Shown here piece by piece: positions 25,554 to 37,493 of a stretch of 64,000 nt of DNA. Numbering within the stretch: the stretch's first letter is position 1; each line of letters begins with the position of its first letter. Position numbers and translations under genes: made by a program. The notes below the pieces were generated by a model. That model had not been told where the DNA came from and ran no database searches. It was given only the letters and a program-made list of their open reading frames with translations. The DNA is from Styela clava (lineage: Eukaryota > Chordata > Ascidiacea > Stolidobranchia > Styelidae), in contig NC_135251.1 in NCBI RefSeq assembly GCF_964204865.1, forward strand, positions 6,944,001 through 7,008,000, read 5' to 3'.

Positions 25554-28150
25554 TGTCAGAAAGTAAGTTTTGGCTGTGAGTAAAATAATTTCAGGGTCGT
25601 GTATTGTAAAAGAATAATTTTATTCGTGAAAAGGGTCATGCTTATTGAGAGTAGTAATATTTTATTATATGGCATTGAAAATGCAACATACATTTTAACA
25701 TAAAATTATTCAACGTTGTGAACTAAGAGATTCTCTGCTTGATAAATGTTATCTTCATATTTTCCCTACATAGTCATTAATAGTGTAATTGTGCTTAGTG
25801 GTCTGATCTATTAGTCAATACATTCGTTAGCAGTCTTGGATTAGCCGGTAAATAAACTTGGGATTGAACCTACGGAATCTCTCTTCGGACTCGGAATAAA
25901 ATTAATTATTACCATAGTAAAATAAAGTCGAAGATTTTGAACATAATGAAATAAAGAGTTCAAACGCAATAGTAAGTGTCATAATCTATTCCTGAATAAG
26001 TCAAAGCCCTCTGAATTTTATATTTCAGTAATTACAGCCCGTAAAGCAAGACAGATATATTATCCCCAAAAATGGGAAGTCGATAACACGGCAAATATAT
26101 TTTGACCTATGTATTTTACATCTCCCAATGTTTGGTAGGCTGTATTGTTATCCACTAATCCCACGGGTTGCTCAACGGATAGGTTTAATGCTGATTGTTT
26201 TTTGTCTGGAATTGTTTTGTTTTTCCATCATAAAAGCACAAGTGCTTATTTTATAAGATTTGATTAGGTTCAAGTGTTTTCAATATACCCCATTAAAATC
26301 TAGATAAAATCATTTTTTCTCACATCTTCTGATTACTGTTTTATGATCCTTTTTTTCCATCCTAGCTTTCCATCACTTGTATAACCATATATGGCTTTAT
26401 TTTAATCGAACGTTATTTGCTTAAACTTTCCGTGTTTTTCACGAGCCATGTCTTTATCTATACTTTGTAGAATATTGTGCTATAGTTTCATCATATGCTA
26501 TGCTTTAATAAAAAATCAGCAAGATACGATTACATCATGTTTTTATTTGCTCTTTTAACATCTCAAGATATCTACAACTACTAGGATCTTAGATAAACTC
26601 AGGTTGTATCAGGAAAAAATGCAAAAACAGACATGTAACTATATTTTAGCTAGTCGTGTAAATGGGCAAAATCTGTACGATTTTTGACCGCAAAATCGTT
26701 TTGAGTGCGAGTATAATAAATACTTTTTTTTCTCTATTTTTTCATTCTACTTTGTATCGGGGATTTAAGGACATTATAGAAAAAAAAATTGTCAACACTT
26801 ATCAACAGAACTACATACAACTTATTTTTTGTATTATTTTCTAACAGTATTGACAACGATGAATAAACAACAAACCTACTATCCACAGTAGTAAAGTATA
26901 CCGAAAAATAAAACAACAACACAAATAAAAAATGAACTCTAAAAGGAATCAAAACTATAAAACCTATGATAGTATGATAATATCACATGCTTTTCACTTT
27001 ATATGAAATAATTATATAATCTTTTGAATAACTTATATAAAATGAATAACTGTGTCGCGATTCAAAAAATTATAAAACAAATTTAAATTCACCGGGAAGA
27101 ATGCAATCAATATAAAACAGGTTATAAATAATTCATAAAAGGAAAACCCCGCTGGTGGGATTTAAAAGTATGAGACCTTGCAGCTGCTACAATTGCTTAC
27201 GTCGAAGTTTGAAGTATCCGAACTTGACCCTACAAGATATTTTTAATCTTGCAAACCCGGGTTAGTATGAGCTCTCACTCGTTTACTCGTATCAATAAAA
27301 AAACATGTCCAAAATTTTGGTCCCGTAGTATGTGAATCAAGATGACGGACACCGGAACGTAGTATATGTACCAGGTTAGGGTTAGGCCATAATTTCAGGT
27401 ACAAATACTACGAGAGTCACTTGGCTAGTCCTTGAACTCGTAATAGAACTAAAATAAGTAAAATTGAAATAAACTTATGACCTAACCCTAACTTGGTACA
27501 CACATACTACGTTCCCGTGTCCGCCAACTTGGTTCACATACTACAAGAGTACCGAAATTTTTCCAAATACTTCAGCAATGTGGAATTCGCCGCCTCATAG
27601 TCTTTTTCCATATTCTATTGACAAAATATCCTTCAGGTCTCTAATTCAATTGTCTTTACGGACGGGGAATTTTAGGTCATACTCCTTCATTGGCCCAGTA
27701 GCTTTTGGCACTTAAATGGTTGCCCGAATCTAAACGGCTCAATCCTGATTTTGAGCAAATTACTCCAGAAAAAAGATTATAAATTTAAAGATTATAAACA
27801 AACGATTGACTAAAAACAAGAATTTTGTCTGAAATGAAATTTGTTGTGCCTGATTATGATATTGAATATTGCAATAGACTCGAACAATATACGGCATAAT
27901 AACTCATGAAAAACTAACCACTGGGAAAAAAAAGTTCAGTATTTATTTGATTTACGGCACAAAAGGACTGACTTTTGTCTTATTAGAACTACGAGAAAAT
28001 AAAGTGCGAATCTAATCATACATAAGTGAGGCGGATAAAAAGCTTTTGGACACGTGGGGGATTCTCAAATTACCTTCATTGAAAAAATGAAATTACCAAA
28101 GATCACGGTATAAAACGAAAGTTGTAACAAACAACAATACAAGAACAACA
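25554..28150. other. Intergenic stretch between the 427-aa ORF and T2
   Basis: No gene recognised. It holds a tRNA-SINE-like piece at about 25795-25960 (gtggtctgatctattagtca, gggattgaacct). From about 26450 it resembles the 3' flank of the tail modules (tcagca...atgtttttatttgctc, ccgcaaaatcg), also seen near 6030, 12380 and 33300. An M-type palindrome lies at 27330-27550. Confidence 0.4.
27330..27550. mobile_element. M-type palindrome, long subfamily
   Basis: Outer arms gtagtatgtgaatcaagatg and cttggttcacatactac are inverted. An inner pair (acgtagtatatgtaccaggt/acttggtacacacatactac) and ggttagggttaggcc/gacctaaccctaac extend the fold around a core holding gaactcgtaatagaac. The close relative is 53568-53790. 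Confidence 0.65.
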
Positions 28151-28151
28151 A

Positions 28152-29429
28152 CTATATTACAACATCACATCCATGTATGCCCACTTTACCGTAAGGCATT
28201 TTAGTGTATTCATCCGCATAGTATTCTTCCTCCAGCAAAGATTCATTGTCAATACTATTTAACCCAGAATCATAACTCATTGGTATCTTGTACGTTTCTT
28301 GTACGTTTCTTCCTCATCTAAAACATCTTCAATCCGAAGATCGTTGTGGTCATCCTTCTCGTTTACATGGCCAGGAGAAAAGTCTATGACACTTTGACCA
28401 AGTGATGTTTTCATTGTACTGTTTGTATTATCTTCTTCGTTCCGCTTTTCACTTTCAGCACTGAATGCCAGTGTTAGAGATTTAGGTAAAGATTCGTTCA
28501 TTTCGTTTTGACTTCTTCGGTATTTGTTCAACATGTTCCGATTCCATTGCTTCGTTTTCATTTGCTTCCAGATTGATTTCATGTTGCAAACTTGGATCCA
28601 ATGGAATCTAAAAAATAAAAAAATAATAAATCTGACGAATAAAGAATAATAATGGTAATTTAAAAGTAAAGAGACCTTTAATAAGAGACCATGCGAAACA
28701 GGAACTAAAGGGAATAAAAAAAGACTAGAAAAAAAAATATACAAAAAGGTAACAAATAAGAAATATGACAAAACATTGAAGCAGATTTATGGAGCATATT
28801 CGAAAGGCAGAAAATATCAAGAGATCGCAGAGTAATCAGAAGTAATTCAAGTAGATCCAATCATCTTTAACTTAAAAAGATTAATCTGATGAGTTTTAAA
28901 AAAAAACTTTTTTTCCATCGAACAACAACAAAAATTTTTTTTTTTCAAAATGATCTATAAGTTTGTTTTTTGCTAGATAACCACTGAACATTTTAAAACA
29001 ATTGGTTCAGCAGTTTTGAATTGTGATGACGTCATCACACAAAACTTCAAAGTGAAAAACGATCTTCACTGAGCCTACAGAAATTTCTTAAATACATAGA
29101 GGTAATGGACTATCAAAAAATATAATCTTCGACCACCCAAATTTTTAAAACAATTTGTCCGGTAGTTAATGAGAAGAGCATAACAACAAAACAACGAGAA
29201 TATCGGTCAGAGACCGAAACTTATTGATTGAAAGTTAGGGGATCCCCCAAAACATCGCTCTTACTCCATAGTGACACCTTGTGTCCCATCACTAATTAAT
29301 TAATAACTCGCTAATCATACGACATAATTATTCCAAAATCAATAGGCTTCTGGTCCGACATATGATGAATGCACATGCGAAATCTGGAGCAGATTCGATC
29401 TCGCTTTCGTGAGATATCGCGTGCATCTA

Positions 29430-29464
<35 letters not shown>

Positions 29465-30514
29465 AATACTTATCAACATACTTACCGATTAAAATAGATA
29501 AGTAATAACAGTAATAACAACAGCAACAATTTAGAAAAACGATACATAGTTCTAATCAGTTATTGCTTACTTGCTGATGCCTTGTCATTGGACTGTGTGA
29601 AATTTTATTTGTTCTCGTAATATGAATCGTGTCATTCTTGACCGGCATTCTCAGGATTAGAGGAAGGAGATGAGTTTTCTTGAACACCGAACCTAGATAT
29701 TATAAACACAGAATCGTATTGATATTAATTATATGGTTACAAAAGGATTTGAATGAAATACGTGGATAAAATTAAAATGTAATAAAATAGTTTTTAAACA
29801 AAAATAAAAATCTGACTGGACTGGTATTTATTTTTGGAAATCAACCTATGATAATATGATAATATCACATGCTTTTTATTTTATAGGAAATAATTATATA
29901 ATCTTTTGAATAACTTATATAAAATGAATAACTGTGTCGCGATTCAAAAAATTATTTGCTCTACGTTGATTTTCAATCCACTCAAACATAAAAAAAATGA
30001 ACCGGGGAATATACTGTATAATAACAAATCAATCAAGTTATCAAATACATGATTCAGATTGGATGAACAATCTCTAAATTTTACCTAATCCCACTATCAT
30101 TAACCTAAAACACAAATAAATTGGCGAAAAAACTTTTAATCTGAACCACAGCAATGTTTGTAAAAAACAACTCACCGATTTGTTTATTGTCCTCCGTATT
30201 AGGAGTTATTGAAATTGTATCAGAATTATCACTCGTCATGTCATCAGTGCCATTCATGTGTTCAACCTGATTTGATTCGGATATTTCAGTTATAATCTGA
30301 TTCAGACCAATGGCATCGACCTTCAGTGAAGTAGTCTTTTGCTTTTCATTTTGCCCGAGACTTGTTTTCTCTCATCTAGTAAATTTATTGTTAATCTTTT
30401 TATTAGTATTCGGTGCAGTCAATGATTTGCTCGTCTTGGTTCGTTCTAATCGTGGAACTTTTGGCTTAGCAACACTTTCGTCTGCGTCAGGAATCGTTGC
30501 AGAGGTTTCGAATC
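28152..30514 (-). pseudogene. T2: decayed copy of receptor tail exons 18-20
   Basis: Exon equivalents: 20 at 28152-28607, 19 at 29571-29692, 18 at 30176-30514. Exon 17 is deleted: the 3' intron flank (caaagatgtcgttcacaagc) runs straight into 5' intron sequence (gagttacattactgg) near 30940. Exon 20 is frameshifted after EHVEQIPKK and carries a short local duplication (cttgtacgtttcttgtacgt near 28290). Its last codons still read GIHGCDVVI. Sister of T1 by shared indels and the TSLGQSVID segment. An R1 repeat has inserted in the intron between exons 19 and 20. Confidence 0.75.
29195..29507. mobile_element. R1 repeat copy 1
   Basis: Unclassified dispersed family of about 280-380 bp, six copies here. 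One end reads cgagaatatcggtc with hairpin CGGTC..GACCG and then acttat; the other end has hairpin CCGATT..AATAG/AATCG followed by ataagtaata. Internal words shared by all copies: ctaattaattaataactcgc, aatcaataggcttctggtcc, gatatcgcgtgcatctaaca and a (CAGA)n run, longest here (about 29429-29463). No ORF. Confidence 0.75.
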
Positions 30515-31467
30515 CTAATTACGTACAAAAATATAAGTAATTCAAAATCATCAGATATGTTTCTGTTGAAAGTAGTGCAGACAAATTAATTTCTCCAGAA
30601 CTGCGGATTAGCCTGAATATCATCAAGATTCAAAAGCTTATGTTCAACCCAAGCAAATATTCAAAACTTTAAAAGTAGGACGAGTTGAAAAGGACCCAAT
30701 AAAGGTCGATATATAAAGTGTCAATAACATCTAAAAATAATTAAAACTGCTAATGGGATTTATCGATACCATATATTGTTTTGGTCCACACAGATGTATT
30801 AAATGAAGTAAAAATAATTGAACAATTACTGATTCAAAAACAGAAACCTAGTCAAGATTTATTGAGAATTGACTTCATAACAAAATGAAATCGTAAAGGG
30901 ACTTTATGAGTAGTATCAGTCAAAGATGTCGTTCACAAGCGAGTAAGAGTTACATTACTGGTATCAGTCATGCTGAGAATAGTTTATTCATTCCATCGGA
31001 TTAATCATTCGCATTTTTGAATTTCAGAGTTACCTTATTGTTATACTTTAGTTAACTGAGTTATATCGAATACACATAGAAGCATTTCAATGCTGTTGAC
31101 TTTCAGCTCATAATGCTGAAGGGTAAATAGCCGGGAGAGCACTTAGATGGTTTAAAAAATAGGGCTCTAATGTGATTGGTGAGTAAGAGTTAATATCCTT
31201 TGCGTATTCGTCTTATCGTGGACTAAGTCAAAACAAAAGCAATAAGAAACTTTTGCGTCGTTTTCAAGCATGATATGTGCTTGTCCGATTTTTGGTGTTC
31301 CCGGTAGCACGTCATTTTTCTGTAGCATATTTTCAATTCTCCGAGTTTGATGTCAAAAAGTATTTGAAAGCTAAGAAAAATACAAAGAATCTGTTATTAC
31401 TTGAAAGAAACTAGTTTGAGCTAGAAATCGTTTTCTGCGCGTAAACATGCTATCATTCAAACAATGA

Positions 31468-33420
31468 TTGCGCTTGCTTGAAACTGATAGCGATGTATCT
31501 CGAATATCTAGTGCTCCACTGCGCTTCAAAAAGCTAGTCTGGGCTTGTGGGAAAGGTGACGTAATTCTCCTTTTTCTTGTCGATTTCGCTTGTATTTATC
31601 ACAGCGATTTCAAGACAAAACTTTATTCGCATCTCGAGAAACAGCTGGTATAAAGCATGAATAAGCTTACCAACAAAATCTAAGTGAAGTTTCTCGCACG
31701 TTTTAACGAAAAGTTATGACATTTTTGTGCAGCGGTTTACAATAGGCTCAGAGGGAGGGCGTTTGAATTGGACTAATCACTATTTTCTGCAGGCTTTGCT
31801 TCTGAAAAATATGAAAAACTGGAAATTCATTTAATGGTTGTGTTTCGTATTCTCATACGATCATATATCAGATAGAGTAATTCAAATTCATATTACGTTA
31901 TGAAATAAATTGTCATTGTATTATGAAATACATAAAAACAATTTTCTAAAATTACCAACAACATTTTGTCATGCTTCAATTTTTAAATTTTCTACATGTT
32001 AGCATTCTGATAGTTAAAAATATTCTTCATTGTAGTTAGGAAAACGTGTTTGGTGTTCTGCTACATATTGGTTAAAATATAAAAAATACAATTATCTAAA
32101 AATATCTTATCTCTGAATTAAATAAGCAATGGAAAACAAATGAAAAGAATATTTTGTTTTTATACCTAACAAGAGATATATGCTTAAATATATACAGAAA
32201 ATTCAAAACGAAATGTTTTACCATCATTTTCCTTAAAACTAAACCTTATTTCGTGTCCCATGGAGAATACAAATGTATGCTGTCTCATCCCAGCCCATGA
32301 CACCATTCCAATTTCAACGGAAAAGCCTGGATATTCGGGAAATATATATTCATCCGTTTTCAAAATTCTACTATTTCGATAAATTAGATATAAACTATAT
32401 TCTCTGGATTGGTTAACTTAGGTTGAGTTTCCACATAGTTCAGATGTGTAAGCTTTCAAGCATTTTTTTTTCTGTATTTCTTTACCAAGAAAAGCACAAA
32501 AACAAAAAATAGTTTGCTCAAGTACCGTTAACTCAATCTTGGCTAGCGAAAATTCCGTTATCCAATAATTTGAACTTGCTGAATTTTCATGGTTTTGGTA
32601 GCAAATTATACGGCTGAGTGGCCAATCAATTGGATTTCAATGCAATTCATGACATAGGGAAAGAACATCGACCAATTTTAGAGAAATATAATTTCTGGAA
32701 TATAAAAATTATATTAAATAACATTTGAATTTTGTATAGTCTTTGATTTATCAAGCTGTACTATTAATCACTTGGTGAAAACAATTGGCTAAATGTAAAT
32801 CTTTTTTTTTTTTGTGCCATTCTATTGTGTCTTTTTAAAAAAACACTTTAATTTTGAAGTTTCACTTTGTTTGCTATTTTTATATAATACAAATTACTAC
32901 AACTATTGATATACGACATACATTATAACTAACAATGATTGATGCAGCTTCATAAGCTATATTAAATGAGTAACAAATGTACAAGTGATTTTCTGCTGGA
33001 AATGCTTTTTTATATTTTATTTGCTTGCATAGCCAATGTAGTTTTAACAATAAAGTCTTTCAGTTTGTTTAAGCTTTTTCTGTTGAATCTTTCTCTAAGT
33101 TTCCCAAGACTAATGTACATATCTTGTAGCTTGCTTTGTTAACCTACCATACCCCTAAATTAATATTTACAATGCAATGTCTTAAATTTAATTTAGCATT
33201 TTTCTGTTGAATTCAAATCTGATGTAAATATCTTGCAGTTTGTTGTGCATAGCATTTTACCATATTCATACACTAATTGCTATGCCTAGATAAAAATCAG
33301 CAGATACTTTTACAATTTGTTTTTTATTTGCTCTATTAACATCTCAGGACACGTACAACTACTAAGATCTTAGGTAAACTTAGGCTCGTATCAAAGAAAA
33401 AAAAACGGTAATAAAAAATA
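31468..33420. repeat. T2 upstream flank, no gene
   Basis: Matches the T1 flank (10000-12400) with moderate divergence at first, then at high identity from about 32400. Contains the exon 16 remnant (ctctgaattaaataagcaat, about 32111-32150). Short open frames here are not supported by splice signals or similarity. Confidence 0.5.
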
Positions 33421-33504
33421 CATCGAACTAAAGAATGCAATCCTATTTTAGACCGCAAAATCGCCTTGAATGGGAGTATAATAAATATTTAGAACTCCAA
33501 AAGT

Positions 33505-33600
33505 ATGCGCACCAATATGGCGCACAACCTGACATAATATGTGTGTACCGATTAGAATTCAGTTTCTGCGACATCTTGGTGCGCATACTTCTGGAGCACC
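33505..33600. mobile_element. M-type palindromic element (block B)
   Basis: Arms agtatgcgcaccaatatggc and catcttggtgcgcatacttc are inverted copies; partner of 12575-12690. Confidence 0.6.
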
Positions 33601-34814
33601 AATTAGTTACCTTCAGCTATTTTTTCATTCTCAATCCCATGGGTTACTTTGGGAACATTCTAGGGAACGAAACTTATTAATCAAACTACTACAAATTGTT
33701 AGTATTATTTTCTAACAGTATTGACAACGATGAATACACAACTAACCTAATATCCACAGTAGTAAAGTATACCGAAAAACAGAACAACAAAAATAAAAAA
33801 AGAAATAAAAAGGATCACAATTATAAAATAAAGATTCGAATATTCGAATGATGCATTTAGTATAGAACAGGTTCTAAATGATTAACAAAAGTCAAATTTT
33901 ATTTGTGGAATTCGAAAACTCGGTACCCTGGGTTGAATACTTAAGATTTTTCCCAACTTGTCCTTACAAAGAAGTTTTGTGTTATCAAATAGGGTTGGAT
34001 TTTAGCTTTTATCTGTTTACTGGCAGTGTACAAGACAAACAAATTGTAAACCCATCTTTTTACGAAGAACTCCAGTAAAGTGGAATTGACCTCAAAGCTA
34101 TTTATCGATCATATTAGCATGAACTACTTCAAGCATTGCGTCAATCTGTATGTAGTAACGCGGAATTCTGCACCATAGTTCTTTATAGTCTTGGCACTTT
34201 GGTGTTCGCCTGTAACTTTGTTTAGAAATCAATCTTCTATACATTCGAATGAGTATTCGTAACTTGCTTTTTGAGCAAATTTCTTCAGAAACAAGTGGGA
34301 ATGTGAGTTTCTACATGCAGATAATGTACAAACAATAAAGAAAAAAACAAGACAGAAAATTAAGAATAAAATCTTCAGATAGGTAACAAATATAAAAACG
34401 CAAAACAACAGCGAAACCTTTGAAAAATTCCATAATTTTTTTTTTCAAATATGCAAGTTTTAAAAAAACATACGAAAGAGCTAAACAGTCGACAATTCCA
34501 TTTAGTCTGAAATGAGATTTATTGGGCCTTTGGTTACTGCTTTTGATATACCTTGAGTGTAATAATAGTAATATGCTTATAGCAATTTTAATCTTTTCTT
34601 GCAAGACTAAGCACATAAGGACTAACATTTGTTATACTCAAACTACAAGAAAGTGAAGAGCGAATTTGATCATACATAAAGTAGACAGATGAAAAACTTT
34701 ATATGTTAAGGTGGACTCGTAGTAATGTCACAAATTTACACCTCTTAAAAACGAAATTGCCATTGATCGCGGTATAAAACAAAAGTTGTAACGAACATAA
34801 CAATACAAGAACAA

Positions 34815-37493
34815 CTATATTACAACATCACATCCATGTATGCCTACTTTGAATCTGCCGTAAGGCATTTCAATGTATTCATCCGCATAGTATTCTTCCT
34901 CCAGCAAAGATTCATTGTCAATACTATTCAACCCAGAATCATAACTCATTGGTATCTTGTACGCTTCTTTCTCATCTTCATCTAAAACATCTTCGATCTG
35001 GAGATCCGTTTGCGTTTTGTTCGTATCGACCTCGTTTACATGGCCAGGAGAAGATTTTATATTGTCTCCTGATTCCGGACAACTGTCGTTTGTCTGTTCA
35101 CTTTCTTCACTGAATGCCAATGTTGGAGATTTAGGTAAAGAGTCGTTCATTGCGTTTGATTCTTTTGGTATCTGATCAACATATTCCGAGTTCATTGCTT
35201 CGTTTTCATTTTCTTTCTGGTCACTCACATGTTGCAGCATTGAATCCAATGCAAGCTACAAAATAAAAAAGTAATAAATCTGACGAATAAAGAGTAAGAA
35301 TGTTAATTTAAAAGTAAAAAGACATATAATAGGAGACCATGCAAAACAAGAACAATATGGAGTAAAAAAAGACAAGAAAAAATATATATACAAAAAGGGT
35401 AACAAAAAAGAAATATGACAAAAACAATGAAACAGATGTATGGCACATATTCCAGAAGCACAAAATATCAAGGGATCGCAGAGTAATTAGAAGTAATTAA
35501 AGAAGGCCCAATCATTTCTAGCTAAAAAAAAATTTGTCGACTAACAACAACAAAAAAACACTGAAAATTTTAAAACGATTGGACCGACAGTTTTGAATTT
35601 TGAAGACGTCATCACACAAAACTTCAAAGTAAAGAGTGAATCATACTGAGCCCGCAGAATAGCCGCACAGCCCACAGGTAATATAATAATAGACTTTAAG
35701 CGAAAAACACAATATTTAACCACTGAAAATTTCAAAACAATTGGTCCGATACTTCATGAAAAAAGTATCACAACAACACAACAACAATAAGATTACTAAC
35801 AACAACAACAATTTGACAAAACGATTCATAGATCTAATAGTCAGTTAATGCTTACTTGCTGATGCCTTGTCATTGGACTTGGTGAAATCTTATTTGTTCT
35901 CGTAATATGAATCGTGTCGTTTTTGACTGGCATTCCCAGGATTGGAGGAAGAAGATGAGTTTTCTTGAACACCGAACCTGAATATTATATTATTACAAAA
36001 TTACATGACCTAATTGGTGAGTTTTTGTAAGAAATAAAATATGCTAATAACACATGGTTTTGATTTTATGTCTGATATAGCATGTGGCACGAATATACTA
36101 CTAAACAGTTTGAATGAGTTGACAAATTCTTTCATGGTTTGAAAAATTACTGCTTGTCATGTTATTCAATCCACTCAGCCATAAAAACTTGAGCCATGAA
36201 AAGTACTGTGTTTTAACGAATCAATCAAGTTAATAACTACAAGCTTTGAAAGAATAATAATTGTAATCAGATTGAATAATCTGATCATCCTCATTCTCAA
36301 AAATCAATGAATAATCCTTTCAATCTATCTAAAACGCAGCAATATTTGTGAGTAATAAGTAACCTACCGACTTGTTTGCTGTCCTCTGTATCAGGAGTTA
36401 TTGAATTTGTATCAGAATCATCACTCGTTATCTTATCTGTGCCATTATTGTCTTCAACCTGATCTGATTTGAATGTTTCAGTCGTGAATTGTTCCAAACC
36501 AATTGTATCGACCTTAGCCGAAGTAGTTTTCTGCTTTTCATTGTGCCCGAGACTTGTTTTCTCTCTTCTAGTAAATTTACTGCTGATCTTCTTATTTGTA
36601 TTCGGCGCAGTCAATGATTTGCTTGTCCTCGTTCGTTTTAGTCGTGGAATTTTTGACTCGGTAATGATTTCGTCTGCGTCAGGAATTGTTGAAAGTTTTC
36701 GTTTCGAGTCCTGATACCAAACACAAAAATAAGTAGTTTAAAATCATCAGATATATGTTTCTGTTGAATACACAGTAATACAGTCTAAATTAATTTGTCC
36801 TCATCTGCGGATTAGTCTTAATAGATGTCATCGAATATTTGAAATTTCATGTTCAACCCAAGTCAATATTAGAAGCTTTAAAAGTAGGACAATTTAAAAA
36901 AGGGCCCAATAGAGGTCGATATATAAAGTATCAATAACGTCTTAGAAATGTTTAAAATTGCAAGGGGAATTTATCGATACCATATACTGTTTTGGTCCAC
37001 ACAGATGTATTAAATGAAGTAAAAGTACTTGAACAATTACTGATTGAAAAACGGAAACTTAATTGAGAACTGACTTCATAACAAAAATGAAATTGTAAAA
37101 TATCTTTATGAGTAGTATCAATCAAAGATAGCGTTTACAAGCTGCATTGCATGGCTAAAAGTTCAAAATACTACATAACTATTTACAATCTTGTACGGAA
37201 CTATTTAACCAATTTATATTCAATAATCGAGAAAGCAATTTTCTACTTTGGATGCTAAACGGCCATATTCAATATCGTACCTTTGGTGATTCCTTTACAG
37301 CTTCCCCTCCAGTAGAATGTTCCGAGTTTGAACTTGGATGAGAAGAACTAGCGAAGTCAAAACTTATGCTGTCTCGGAACTTCCGTAGTCCAGAAGCCAC
37401 ATTCAGACCGAACACACCAGAAAACCAGGGAGGGGATTTCCCCCCGTGAGATGATGACTTCAAATTGTGACGACGAGCAAAATCAGCTCTCAC
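34815..37493 (-). other. Receptor exons 17-20: long cytoplasmic tail
   Basis: 372 residues, hydrophilic and probably disordered: a Ser-rich block with a basic start (exon 17), Lys/Arg clusters KRKLS and IPRLKRTRTSK followed by an acidic Asp/Thr block (exon 18), a Pro-containing link (exon 19) and a Glu/Asp-rich end (exon 20). Exon 20 has DEYIEMPYGR, whose YIEM fits YxxM, a known PI3K-p85 SH2 target when phosphorylated. The C-terminus CDVVI fits a class II PDZ ligand. The CDVVI end is kept in all four tail copies. Confidence 0.8.

Noticed and set aside
29429-29463. CAGA run considered as a CRISPR or telomere-like array
   Set aside because: It is a simple tetranucleotide microsatellite inside R1; the same run, shorter, is in the other copies.
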